64,000 nucleotides of DNA from an uncultured Prevotella sp. (lineage in GTDB: Bacteria > Bacteroidota > Bacteroidia > Bacteroidales > Bacteroidaceae): positions 1-64,000 of the forward strand of contig URUK01000005.1 in NCBI GenBank assembly GCA_900551055.1. The letters run 5' to 3'. The number at the start of each line of letters is the position of its first letter. Position 1 is the first letter of the stretch. Position numbers and translations under genes: made by a program. Below, in pieces: positions 44,823-53,181 of this stretch. The notes beneath the pieces were generated by a model. It searched no databases. It saw only the letters and a list, made by a program, of their open reading frames with translations, and was not told the DNA's origin.

Positions 44823-45090
44823 GGATTGGCTCGATGCCTTTCCGTGATACATGTGACAAAAAGAAGAAGCGTTATGCTCGTCTTGTAAGTTGGAAACGTA
44901 GGAAATTTCGAACTTAGTACGAGAGAGGGCATAGTGGTTCTCGCGCTATGGCGTGGGCTGCTATAACCATATCTGTACTAAAGGTTTTTCCTACGACCTC
45001 CAACTTAGGCATGGTAGCATCGCAGTTCCACGCTTCCCATTTAATAACAGCCTATTTGGGGAACTGGTAGGCATAGTGATTTAATTTTAT
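44823..45090 (+). ncRNA. Strongly structured leader RNA (riboswitch-like or small RNA candidate)
   Basis: At least three nested stems close on one another: TAAGTTGG 44886-44893 with CCAACTTA 45000-45007, GTAGGAAA 44898-44905 with TTTCCTAC 44987-44994, and AGTAC 44916-44920 with GTACT 44975-44979. The apical 44921-44974 also holds complementary pieces (CATAG/CTATG). This long-range pattern is not a simple terminator and not one of the simple repeat families. No known RNA class is recognised. Confidence 0.45.
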
Positions 45091-45792
45091 ATGGAACAAC
45101 GGTTTTGTCAAAGTTGCGGCATGCCCCTGGCCGATGAGTGCATGGGGACTGAGGCCGACGGCAGCCGCAGTTGTGATTACTGCGCTTATTGCTACAAGGA
45201 CGGCAAGTTCACGCAGGACTTCACGATGAGCCAGATGATTGAGTTCTGTCTGCAATTCTTAGACCAAATGAACGCGCAGGCAGGCTGGAACCTTACTCCC
45301 GTGCAGGCAAAGGAACAGATGTGGAAACGCTTTCCGCAGTTGAAGCGGTGGAAGGAGAAAGACACACGGACGTTGGCGGAAAAGGCTGCGGCGCTGCTTG
45401 CACAGTGCGAGAACGTGACCGTGGCCTCGGTTGACGCCGACGGCTATCCACGTCCGGTGCAGATGTCGAAGATAGGAGCAAAAGGCTTCAGTGAGGTTTG
45501 GATGGCGACGAGCGCCGGTTCGGTAAAAGTAAGCGACTTCAGGCAGAACAACAAGGCCGGGCTTTGCTATGAGCATTACGGTGACGGAGTGGCCCTGCGC
45601 GGTACGGTGGATGTCGTTACTGACGACGCCGTGCGCAAGGCGATGTGGCAGGACTGGTTTGTGCACCATTTTCCCGGCGGCCCTGACGACCCGGATTATG
45701 TCCTCCTGCACTTTGTCGGCAAGGAAGCTACGTTCTGGATAAACGGCGAATTTATGGCTGAACATGACTGTCAAACCATAGAAAGAAAATAA
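45091..45792 (+). CDS. Zinc ribbon plus pyridoxamine-5'-phosphate-oxidase-like (FMN-binding split barrel) protein
   Basis: A 233-residue two-part protein. Residues 1-80 are a Cys-rich zinc-ribbon domain (CQSCGMPLADEC, CDYCAYC) of the kind found in putative zinc ribbon proteins that end in a helical FTQDFTMSQMIEFC segment. Residues ~95-233 resemble the PNPOx-like split barrel (VTVASVDADGYPRPVQMSKI; EVWMATSAGSVKVSDF; DVVTDDAVRKAMW), likely binding a flavin or haem. It is first in a three-gene unit and sits behind the folded leader. Confidence 0.82.
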   Translation: MEQRFCQSCGMPLADECMGTEADGSRSCDYCAYCYKDGKFTQDFTMSQMIEFCLQFLDQMNAQAGWNLTPVQAKEQMWKRFPQLKRWKEKDTRTLAEKAAALLAQCENVTVASVDADGYPRPVQMSKIGAKGFSEVWMATSAGSVKVSDFRQNNKAGLCYEHYGDGVALRGTVDVVTDDAVRKAMWQDWFVHHFPGGPDDPDYVLLHFVGKEATFWINGEFMAEHDCQTIERK

Positions 45793-45794
45793 AT

Positions 45795-46421
45795 ATGAAA
45801 AACGAAGTATTGTATCTGTTGCTTGACAACTATGCCGACCATGAGGCGGTGTTCCTTTCTTCGGCCATTGCATGTGACGAGCGTAGCATCAAGACAAGCC
45901 CGAAATACGTTAACAAGATAGTTGCCCCGACGCTGGATGCCGTCCGCTCATGCAGCGGTTTCCGCATGTTGCCCGATTATTCATTCAATACAATGCCTGA
46001 AGATTATGCGGCATTGGCTCTTATCGGCGGCTTCGGCTGGCTTGACGAAGAGGTGCCCAGTAAGGTGGTGCCAATCGTCCGCCGTGCCATAGACAAGGGG
46101 CTGATTGTCGGAGCCATCTGCAATGCCGCGTCATTCCTCGCCCGTCACGGTTTCCTTAATGCCGTAAGGCACACTGGCAACGGCTTGGAGCAGCTGCAGC
46201 TGTGGGGCGGCGACAACTATACCAATGCCGTCGGATATGTTGACAAACAGGCAGTGGCAGACCGGCGCATCGTGACTGCAAACGGCACGGGCTGTCTGGA
46301 ATTTGCAAAGGAAATGCTGCTGCTTTTGGAAAATGATACTCCCGAGCGGATAGAAAACTTTTATCGGTTCAACAAGTTGGGGTATGTTGAAGTGATGCGG
46401 CAAATGAAACAAAGACAGTAA
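45795..46421 (+). CDS. DJ-1/PfpI family protein (type 1 glutamine amidotransferase-like)
   Basis: A 208-residue protein with the DJ-1/PfpI fold. Cys109 in VGAICNAASFLA is the nucleophile elbow, and LALIGGFGWL near 74-83 is the typical strand-turn before the acidic residue. Members act as peptidases, chaperones, deglycases or hydratases; which one is unknown. It starts 2 bases after the previous stop. Confidence 0.85.
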   Translation: MKNEVLYLLLDNYADHEAVFLSSAIACDERSIKTSPKYVNKIVAPTLDAVRSCSGFRMLPDYSFNTMPEDYAALALIGGFGWLDEEVPSKVVPIVRRAIDKGLIVGAICNAASFLARHGFLNAVRHTGNGLEQLQLWGGDNYTNAVGYVDKQAVADRRIVTANGTGCLEFAKEMLLLLENDTPERIENFYRFNKLGYVEVMRQMKQRQ

Positions 46422-46424
46422 AGT

Positions 46425-46853
46425 ATGGATTTGTCTGGTTGGTTCAAAGGTTTTGAGAACGGAATAGCCCGACTTACGCAGGAACAACGGTCGGCTTTCT
46501 TTTCGGAATGCGGCAAAAACTGCGTCAAGGGCGGCACTCTTGACATTTACAGGCGGCTCAATGAAGAGTCTGGCGTCGACATTGAAACCTTCTTTATGAA
46601 GGCGGACGGACTGCCGGGAGTGAGGTGCGAGGTGGTGGAAAAGGGCAGGGTGTACCACCTTTTCTTTCTGGAATGCACCTGCGGCCTGTGCAAACAAGGT
46701 TATGTTTCCACGCCCTTGCTGTGCGAATGTTCCCGTCAGAGCGTCATTTATTCATTGCAAAGCCTGTTTAAGCACCGTAAGTTCTGCGTCACGCTCTGCC
46801 ATTCAATTTTGCAGGGCGCACAAGATTGCAAGATGAGAATTGAGATAATGTAA
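46425..46853 (+). CDS. Cysteine-rich protein of unknown function
   Basis: A 142-residue protein with ten cysteines, including CTCGLC near residues 85-90, LLCECSRQSV near 99-108 and VTLCHSILQGAQDC near 122-135. The spacing suggests a metal or redox site, distantly like V4R or ATC-hydrolase-type small domains, but I cannot assign a family. It starts 3 bases after the DJ-1 gene and ends in a bidirectional terminator, so all three form one operon. Confidence 0.7.
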   Translation: MDLSGWFKGFENGIARLTQEQRSAFFSECGKNCVKGGTLDIYRRLNEESGVDIETFFMKADGLPGVRCEVVEKGRVYHLFFLECTCGLCKQGYVSTPLLCECSRQSVIYSLQSLFKHRKFCVTLCHSILQGAQDCKMRIEIM

Positions 46854-46866
46854 TAAGCCTGAACAC

Positions 46867-46915
46867 GATATGCCAAAAGCGTGCAGCCGTCAAGGTTGCA
46901 CGCTTTTGGCATATC
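46867..46915. terminator. Bidirectional terminator with 19-bp perfect stem
   Basis: 46867-46885 is exactly complementary to 46897-46915 (11-base loop); the stem includes AAAAGCGTGCA/TGCACGCTTTT, so U-rich ends exist in both directions. It lies between convergent stops. Confidence 0.85.
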
Positions 46916-46935
46916 AGTAGTTGGTTGTGGCGCAG

Positions 46936-47715
46936 TCAGTATGCCACAGAGCACGGAATGCCCATTGCCGTGACGCGGTCGCGGATGCCGTCAAGCACGT
47001 CAGGCGATGCTTTGCGCAGTTCGTGGTCGGGCGTTTCGCGGTCGATGGTGTATATCATGACCTGCCGTGGGGCGATGTGCCTTATGGCTTCGAGCCACGG
47101 GTTGACATATTCTTCGCCGGTGTTGTCAACGCTTTGGCCGTCCATTGTGCCGCGCATGAACATTGTCTGCACTATGGCGTGGCCGTTGAACGAGCGTATT
47201 GCCTCGATTATTTCATGCACGTCGTATGTCGGGTAGGTAGGCCGGTTCACTTTGTTGATATACTCTTGGCTTACGGTGTCAAGCTTCAGGATGTTGTTGT
47301 CCACGCGTTCGAGGGCGGCATGCACGTCGGGACGCATCGCCATTGTCGCGTTGCTAAGCACCGAAACTTTTGCTTCGGGGCAATAACTGTCGCGCAGTCG
47401 GATTGTGTCGTCTATTATTCCAGTGAACTGCGGATGCGCCGTAGGTTCGCCGTTGCCTGCAAATGTCAGCACGTCGGGCAGCTGGCCGTCGGCCTGCATC
47501 TCCTTCAGCTTCTGTTCAAGGGCCGTCGTCACCTCTTCGCGTGTTGGCCTTTTCTGCCGTGGACGGTGGTCGGCGTTGAAGCCGCATTCGCAGTATATGC
47601 AGTCAAAAGTACACACCTTGCCGTCTGCAGGCATCAGGTTTATGCCGAGCGATATGCCGAGGCGGCGGCTGTGTATAGGCCCGAATATGGGCGATGGATA
47701 AATTACGGTGCTCAT
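46936..47715 (-). CDS. Radical SAM protein (COG0731-like)
   Basis: A 259-residue radical SAM enzyme. Cys 35/39/42 (CTFDCIYC) bind the catalytic cluster, and LTFAGNGEPTAHPQF near residues 82-96 is the GEP motif. It resembles the small COG0731 group related to wyosine-type enzymes; the substrate is unknown. The frame extends to 47751, but ATG 47715 (MSTVIYPSP) follows GAAAGGAGC and is the better start. Confidence 0.82.
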   Translation of the reverse strand: MSTVIYPSPIFGPIHSRRLGISLGINLMPADGKVCTFDCIYCECGFNADHRPRQKRPTREEVTTALEQKLKEMQADGQLPDVLTFAGNGEPTAHPQFTGIIDDTIRLRDSYCPEAKVSVLSNATMAMRPDVHAALERVDNNILKLDTVSQEYINKVNRPTYPTYDVHEIIEAIRSFNGHAIVQTMFMRGTMDGQSVDNTGEEYVNPWLEAIRHIAPRQVMIYTIDRETPDHELRKASPDVLDGIRDRVTAMGIPCSVAY

Positions 47716-47748
47716 TGTCGTTGCTCCTTTCTTGTAAGTTAAGCACGG

Positions 47749-47756
47749 CAAAGGTA
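47749..47756 (-). promoter_or_regulatory. -7 box of the COG0731-like gene
   Basis: CAAAGGTA on + reads TACCTTTG on -, about 35 bases upstream of ATG 47715. Confidence 0.55.
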
Positions 47757-47797
47757 CAAAAAAAAATGGAAGCGCAGCAGTTGCGCCTCCATTCTTG
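47757..47797 (-). terminator. Intrinsic terminator of the MFS transporter gene
   Basis: Stem 47765-47776 with 47782-47793 (one mismatch, short loop), followed on the - strand by a run of eight or more T (47764-47757). Confidence 0.85.
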
Positions 47798-47817
47798 ATA
47801 TAAGATGCGGTTGATTT

Positions 47818-49269
47818 TTATTCTACTACGATGGGCTTGTACTTCGGAACGAGGCTCTTCATTATTATCCAAGCCAGCAGGTAGGCTACGGCACAGATGC
47901 AGAAGATTATCATGTAGCCGGCGGGCTTGCCTTCGAAGCCGAGGAATGTGAACGCCTCGCCCATGGTTTCAGAGTATGTGAACAGTTCGCCTGCGCCGAG
48001 GTTGATGAGCAGCGAGCCGATGCCTCCTGCCATTGCGCCTATTCCGGTGATGGTGGCGATTGTTGATTTCGGGAACATGTCGCCGATGGTTGAGAACAGG
48101 TTGGCCGACCATGCCTGGTGACCTGCGCCTGCAAGACCGATGATTACCGCCGGGAACCATACCGAATAGCCGCCTAACGGCTGCGCGAACAGCGCGAACA
48201 GGGGGAAGAACGCGAAGATGAGCATTGCAAGCATACGGCCAGAATAGGGACCCATGCCCTTCTTCTCGACGAACAGTTTAGGCAGGTAACCTCCGTAGAT
48301 TGACAGTATTGTCACGATAAGATAGAGCACGAAGATGAGCGCCATGCCCATGGGTGACGATGAGGGATAGTGGAACTGGTCGGAGAAATATGCAGGAGCC
48401 CAGAACAGATAGAACCACCATACGCCGTCGGTGAAGAACTTGCCAACCACGAACGACCATGTCTGCTTGTATTTGAAGCACTGCAAGAAGGGGATTGTCT
48501 TCTCCTCTTTTGCTCCTTCGGCAGGTTTGTTTTCTTTCTCGTCATCCTGGTTGATGTAGATGAGTTCGGCCTTGTTTACACGCTTTGTGTTCTCCGGCTT
48601 CTCATAAAGGTGAGCCCAGAAGAACATCCAGATGAAGCCTATTGCACCGATGATGATGAACGCCATCTCCCAACCGAGATGCTTCGCAAGGATTGGTATG
48701 GTGAGCGGAGCTGCCAGTGCACCTACCGACGCGCCAGAGTTGAAGATTGACGTGGCGAACGCACGGTCTTTCTTCGGGAAGTACTCTGCCGTAACCTTGA
48801 TTGCAGCCGGGAAGTTGCCGGCCTCGCCTAATGCGAGGATTGCGCGGCAAACGAGGAACAGCCAAGTGCTTAATGTGGCAATGGCGATAGCCATCTCGCT
48901 GCCGGCTTCAACCGCACGGAGAGCCGCAATGGAATCAAGTCCTTCGATTTCCATTGTCAGCCAGCCGCAACCTGCGTGCAGACACGCTCCGAGCGACCAG
49001 ATGAAGATGGCCCAAAGGTAACCTTTCTTTATGCCCATCCAGTCTACGAACTTGCCGGCAAACAGACAGGCGACAGCATAAAAGACGGAGAAGAAACCGG
49101 TAATCATGCCGTAGTGGGCATCATCCCAGTGGAACTCAGGTGCTATAAAGTCTTTCCACGTGAGCGAGAGTACCTGCCTGTCGAGGTAGTTTACAGTCGT
49201 AGCGCAGAATAACAAAGCACAAATGACCCAACGGAAGTTGGTCATCTTTGTAGTTTGAATTGGATTCAT
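47818..49269 (-). CDS. MFS transporter, hexuronate (ExuT)-like, ACS family
   Basis: A 483-residue inner-membrane carrier with about 12 hydrophobic segments. RWVICALLFCATTVNYLDRQ at the N-terminus and LALGEAGNFPAAIKVTAEYFP near residues 148-168 are hallmarks of the anion:cation symporter group of sugar-acid carriers. It is longer than E. coli ExuT because of a polar central loop (about residues 235-262). Substrate is inferred as a hexuronate. ATG 49269 or the Met at residue 9 may be the start. No uronate catabolic gene is adjacent. Confidence 0.85.
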   Translation of the reverse strand: MNPIQTTKMTNFRWVICALLFCATTVNYLDRQVLSLTWKDFIAPEFHWDDAHYGMITGFFSVFYAVACLFAGKFVDWMGIKKGYLWAIFIWSLGACLHAGCGWLTMEIEGLDSIAALRAVEAGSEMAIAIATLSTWLFLVCRAILALGEAGNFPAAIKVTAEYFPKKDRAFATSIFNSGASVGALAAPLTIPILAKHLGWEMAFIIIGAIGFIWMFFWAHLYEKPENTKRVNKAELIYINQDDEKENKPAEGAKEEKTIPFLQCFKYKQTWSFVVGKFFTDGVWWFYLFWAPAYFSDQFHYPSSSPMGMALIFVLYLIVTILSIYGGYLPKLFVEKKGMGPYSGRMLAMLIFAFFPLFALFAQPLGGYSVWFPAVIIGLAGAGHQAWSANLFSTIGDMFPKSTIATITGIGAMAGGIGSLLINLGAGELFTYSETMGEAFTFLGFEGKPAGYMIIFCICAVAYLLAWIIMKSLVPKYKPIVVE

Positions 49270-49314
49270 CAGTTATTAATTTGATTAAATAGTATGCGTT
49301 TAAGTAAGTTTCCG

Positions 49315-49322
49315 CAAAGTTA
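49315..49322 (-). promoter_or_regulatory. -7 box of the MFS transporter gene
   Basis: CAAAGTTA on + reads TAACTTTG on -, about 45 bases upstream of ATG 49269. Confidence 0.5.
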
Positions 49323-49380
49323 CTGTTTTTTCATTAAAAAACGGATGGTGCCTCGTTAAAATAGCTTAATGGCTCCGTTG

Positions 49381-49475
49381 CGATGCAAAACGTGGCCTTT
49401 TGCCATACAAAACGTGGCCTTTCAGCCTGCAATATGCCATCTTTTGCAGGCTGAAAGGCCACGTTTTACAATGCT
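49381..49475. repeat. 22-bp dyad repeat array with a long stem
   Basis: Units AAAACGTGGCCTTTTGC and AAAACGTGGCCTTTCAGCC; the piece AAAACGTGGCCTTTCAGCCT (about 49410-49429) pairs with AGGCTGAAAGGCCACGTTTT (about 49448-49467), so it can fold into a 20-bp hairpin just past murF-alr. Confidence 0.85.
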
Positions 49476-49519
49476 TGTAGTTATGTACCTGTAAGCCAAG
49501 ACGTTACGTCCGCCGTGCG

Positions 49520-51994
49520 TCAGTCTTGGAAATACACTCTCTTTACCCGTCCGCTGATGCTTGTAAGCACTTCGTAGGGTATGGTTCCCATCACGTCCGA
49601 GAGTACGGGTACTGGCAGGTTGTCGCCGAAAATCTCCACGCTGTCTCCTTCCTTGCAGTCGATGTCGGTCACGTCTATCATCGCCACGTCCATGCAGATG
49701 TTGCCTACGTAGGGGGCTTTCTTGCCGTTCACGAGGCAGTAGCAGCGTCCGCAGCCGAGCAGGCGGTTGAGTCCGTCGGCGTAGCCTATGGGTATAGCGC
49801 CGATAAGGCTGTCCCTTGTGAGTATTCCCTTGCGGCTGTAGCCTACGGTTTCTTCCTTCGGCACGGGGTGTATTTGCAGTATCGTGGTCTTCAGCGTGCA
49901 TACGTTGTTGATAAGGGAGTTGTCCCGGCTGTCAATGCCGTACAGTCCGAGACCGAGTCGGCACATGTCGAGCTGGCGCTCGGGAAAGTGCTCTATGCCT
50001 GCCGAATTGTCCATGTGGCGCAGTATCTTGTGGCTGAACGCCGCCTGCAACTTGTCGCTTCCCTCCTTGAAAAGTGCGAACTGGTGGGCGGAGAAGTTGT
50101 CGAAGTCGTCGCTGTCGGAGCCTACAAAGTGCGAGAATACCGAGCGCGGTATCACTGCGTTCTGCCGTTTCAGCCGGCTGATAAGCTCGTCCATGTCGGT
50201 CTGTGGGTTGAAGCCGAGGCGGTGCATGCCCGTGTCGAGCTTTATGTGGACGGGATATCCCGTTATGCCTTCTTTCTGTGCGGCTTTCACAAGGGCGTCG
50301 AGCAGTCGGAAACTGTAAACTTCCGGCTCAAGTTTGTAGTCGAACATCGTCTTGAACGCCGTCATTTCGGGGTTCATTATCATGATGTTCGCCGTGATGC
50401 CGTTCCTCCTTAGCGTTACGCCTTCATCGGCAACGGCCACTGCGAGATAGTCAACGCGGTGGTCTTGCAGCGTCTTCGCCACCTCCACAGCGCCTGCACC
50501 ATAGGCGTCGGCCTTAACCATGCACACGAGTTTTGTGGTCGGTTTCATGTACGAACGGAAGTGGTTGAGGTTGTTAACCAGTGCGCCGAGGTTGACTTCG
50601 AGTATTGTTTCGTGTACCTTCTGTTCCAGAAGCTCGGTCAGCAGGTCGAAACTGAAGCGGCGTGCGCCTTTCAGCAGTATCACCTCGTCGTGCAAAGTAC
50701 CGAATTCCTGACTAGCAATGAACTCGTGGCAGTCGGCGAAGAAATGCTTTTCCGGAATGTCTATGGCATCTGCGTTGGCGCTGATTTCGGGGCCAATGCC
50801 GATGAACTTCTGCACGCCCCGTGTCCTTGCGAGGTCTGACACCTCTTTATATAATGTTTCGCCGGACTTTCCGCTCTGGTAGATGTCGCTCAATATGAGC
50901 GTGCGTTTTCGTCCGGCGTGGTCCGGACGGCGGCTCATGAAGTCGAGGGCGATGTCGAGCGAGTTGATGTCAGAGTTATAGGAGTCGTTTATCAGAGTGC
51001 ATCCGTGCTGGCCTTCCTTTACCTCCAGACGCATGGCAACAGGCTCGATGTCGGGCATCCGGCTTGCAATCTGCTCCGTTGTAAGCCCCATGTGGAGTGC
51101 TATTGCGGCGCAGGTTACGGAGTTTGCGACCGACGCTTCGTCGATGAACGGCAGCGTGTAGCGGCCCTCCATGCCGTCAAACACATAGCTGACGGTCATT
51201 GACGTGCCGCTCTTTTCGATGGCTTTTACGAACATCTTTGCCGCCGGTTCTTTCATCGACCATGCGATTTTCTCGCCCTTGTAGTCGTATTTTGCTATGC
51301 AGCTTCTCACCGTTTCGTCGTCAAAGGGATATACAATGGCCTTTGTGTCGTGAAAGAGCTTCAGCTTTTCGAGGCATTTTTCCTCCATCGACGAGAAGTT
51401 TTCCTGATGTGCCGTGCCGAGGTTTGTCAGTACTCCGATTGTCGGCTGTATGATGTCACGCAAGGCTTGCATCTCTCCTTTCTGGCTTATGCCGGCCTCG
51501 AACACGCCTATCTGGCTTCTTTCATCGAGCAGCCAGACCGACAGCGGCACGCCTATCTGCGAGTTGTAGCTGCGCGGGCTGCGTGTGACAACCATCCAGG
51601 GGGAGAGCAGTTGGTACAGCCATTCCTTCACAACGGTCTTGCCGTTGCTGCCGGTTATGCCCACAATGGGGATGTCGAACTCGTCGCGGTGGCGTTCGGC
51701 GAGGCGTTGCAGGGCCTCTACCGGGTGCGGAACTTTAAGGAAGTTGGCGTCGGCGTAAGCCTTGCTGTAGCCTTCCGGCAGTTCGTCCACAACGAAATTC
51801 CTCACTCCCCGGCGGTAAAGGTCGGCTATATACTTGTGTCCGTCGTTGCGTTCCGACCGTATTGCGAAGAACAAGGTCTCCTCTGGAAAACACACGCTCC
51901 GGCTGTCCGTCAGTATCCAACGTATGTTGCCGTCAGCCGAGCCGTAGCGGCGCGCACCTATCAAGGTCGTTATTTTTTCAATTGAATAGAGCAT
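49520..51994 (-). CDS. Bifunctional UDP-MurNAc-tripeptide:D-Ala-D-Ala ligase / alanine racemase
   Basis: MurF-Alr fusion, the usual form in Bacteroidota. Residues 1-~450 are MurF: GITGSNGKTVVKEW near 113-126 is the ATP loop, and the Mur middle and C-terminal domains follow. Residues ~460-824 are a PLP alanine racemase: VKADAYGAGA near 493-502 holds the PLP lysine, and HIKLDTGMHRLGF and IPIGYADGL are typical. It makes D-Ala and adds D-Ala-D-Ala to the peptidoglycan precursor in the cytoplasm. The nearby GSCFA gene is its common partner. An inverted heptad repeat occupies the gap between them. Confidence 0.95.
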   Translation of the reverse strand: MLYSIEKITTLIGARRYGSADGNIRWILTDSRSVCFPEETLFFAIRSERNDGHKYIADLYRRGVRNFVVDELPEGYSKAYADANFLKVPHPVEALQRLAERHRDEFDIPIVGITGSNGKTVVKEWLYQLLSPWMVVTRSPRSYNSQIGVPLSVWLLDERSQIGVFEAGISQKGEMQALRDIIQPTIGVLTNLGTAHQENFSSMEEKCLEKLKLFHDTKAIVYPFDDETVRSCIAKYDYKGEKIAWSMKEPAAKMFVKAIEKSGTSMTVSYVFDGMEGRYTLPFIDEASVANSVTCAAIALHMGLTTEQIASRMPDIEPVAMRLEVKEGQHGCTLINDSYNSDINSLDIALDFMSRRPDHAGRKRTLILSDIYQSGKSGETLYKEVSDLARTRGVQKFIGIGPEISANADAIDIPEKHFFADCHEFIASQEFGTLHDEVILLKGARRFSFDLLTELLEQKVHETILEVNLGALVNNLNHFRSYMKPTTKLVCMVKADAYGAGAVEVAKTLQDHRVDYLAVAVADEGVTLRRNGITANIMIMNPEMTAFKTMFDYKLEPEVYSFRLLDALVKAAQKEGITGYPVHIKLDTGMHRLGFNPQTDMDELISRLKRQNAVIPRSVFSHFVGSDSDDFDNFSAHQFALFKEGSDKLQAAFSHKILRHMDNSAGIEHFPERQLDMCRLGLGLYGIDSRDNSLINNVCTLKTTILQIHPVPKEETVGYSRKGILTRDSLIGAIPIGYADGLNRLLGCGRCYCLVNGKKAPYVGNICMDVAMIDVTDIDCKEGDSVEIFGDNLPVPVLSDVMGTIPYEVLTSISGRVKRVYFQD

Positions 51995-52000
51995 TTTGTT

Positions 52001-52162
52001 TTATTTTAGTTGACAAGTTGACGAGTGACAAGCAAACAAGGAAATTTGTTTTTGCAGTCTGTAAACCGGATATGTGAAAGCCCTTTCCATACAGTCGCCG
52101 CCTGTCTTTCAACAAGTTGAATGTCCTTGTCAACTCGTCTGCTTGTAACTTGTCTGCTATTA
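52001..52162. repeat. Inverted GACAAGT/GACGAGT heptad repeat between murF-alr and GSCFA
   Basis: Left arm TTGACAAGTTGACGAGTGAC and on (52008-52042), right arm CCTTGTCAACTCGTCTGCTT and on (about 52125-52160). Hairpin within a probable operon. Confidence 0.8.
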
Positions 52163-52963
52163 CAATACAAAGTTCGGATATTTTTTTGACAGTTCGCCTA
52201 TTTTTAACATAGTTTTATTCATGAAATCCTTGTATTCCGCCGACTCCGGATTGAACGGCTTGTGCCCCAAAGCCTCTTTCAGGGGACGCCATTCCTCGAT
52301 GAAGCGTTTTGCCTCTGGCGAGAAATAAGCCTCTGAAAACACTTCCCATATATACTCAACGGCCTGTTCCGAGGGGTGGAGCATGTCCTTTGCATAGAAG
52401 CGGTAGTCGCGAAGCTCGTCGTTTACTATCTCGTATGCCGGGAAATAACTTACCGTTCCGGGGCGCGACTTCACAAGCCTGTCGGCGGCGAGGAGCAGCA
52501 CCGCCTTCGACAGCTGGCTGCCGTGGAAACCGTATTTGGCGTAGCGTATGGGGCTTACGGTCACTACCGCCTTCACGTCGGGCCGCCTTTCCGCAAGCGT
52601 GTCAACAGCTTCTTCGAGGTAGGCGGTGCACTCGTCAATGTCCAGTTCCCTCTCTGTAAACAGCCGCTGCGGCCTCTTGGCGCAGTTGTCTACAATCTCG
52701 CCCGTTTCATTAAGTATGTAGACATGGTTTGTGCCGAGGGTGAACAGTGCCACGCGCGGCGCGTTTCCACACCTCTTTACCGTGTGCAGGATGCTCGCCG
52801 GATTGTACATCACGCCGTATGGGTTGACCGTTGCGCGGAACTTTTCTTCCTTGAACCGCCGCCCTATGTTGTCGGCGAAGCACGAACCCACGAACAGCAT
52901 CTCCTCGCACGGCCCTATTTCAAAGTCGGGCTTGGCTATGTTTACTTTTGTCCTGAACTGCAT
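52160..52963 (-). CDS. GSCFA domain protein
   Basis: A 267-residue protein named for its GSCFA motif, seen in EMLFVGSCFADNIG near residues 20-33. The family belongs to the SGNH-hydrolase-like group and is usually next to murF-alr in Bacteroidota; the reaction is unknown. VSPIRYAKYGFHGSQLSKAV and DMLHPSEQAVEYIWE are further matches, the latter like the SGNH catalytic Asp-x-x-His block. The frame extends to 52999, but the -7 box at 52997-53004 would exclude that start; ATG 52963 (MQFRTKVNI) fits. Confidence 0.88.
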   Translation of the reverse strand: MQFRTKVNIAKPDFEIGPCEEMLFVGSCFADNIGRRFKEEKFRATVNPYGVMYNPASILHTVKRCGNAPRVALFTLGTNHVYILNETGEIVDNCAKRPQRLFTERELDIDECTAYLEEAVDTLAERRPDVKAVVTVSPIRYAKYGFHGSQLSKAVLLLAADRLVKSRPGTVSYFPAYEIVNDELRDYRFYAKDMLHPSEQAVEYIWEVFSEAYFSPEAKRFIEEWRPLKEALGHKPFNPESAEYKDFMNKTMLKIGELSKKYPNFVL

Positions 52964-52996
52964 TCCGTGTTCGATTTGCTTATGTTTGTGACGCTG

Positions 52997-53004
52997 CAAA
53001 TATA
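52997..53004 (-). promoter_or_regulatory. -7 box of the GSCFA gene
   Basis: CAAATATA on + reads TATATTTG on -, about 35 bases before ATG 52963. Confidence 0.5.
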
Positions 53005-53060
53005 CATCTTTTCATTGAAAAGACACCGGTCTTCATACATAATATGTCCGCCCGTTTCCC

Positions 53061-53146
53061 AATTTGCGGCCTTTTGCATTGTAAAAGGCCGCAAATTGCA
53101 ATGCAAAAGGCCGTCTTTTACAAGCTAAAAGACGGCCTTTTGCAAC
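53061..53146. repeat. 22-bp dyad repeat array after the YfhO gene
   Basis: Units TTGCGGCCTTTTGC, AAAAGGCCGCAAATTGC, AAAAGGCCGTCTTTTAC, AAAAGACGGCCTTTTGC; adjacent units are mutually complementary and can form two strong hairpins. Confidence 0.85.
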
Positions 53147-53181
53147 ATGCTGGATGCCAGGGCGTTATGCGCATGGCGGCA

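Noticed and set aside
44911..44932. Similarity of TTAGTACGAGAG to the sarcin-ricin loop of 23S rRNA
   Set aside because: Only about a dozen bases match and the flanks do not fit 23S rRNA, so it is treated as chance.
44823..45090. FMN riboswitch upstream of an FMN-type protein gene
   Set aside because: The conserved FMN riboswitch core elements are not visible; the fold differs.
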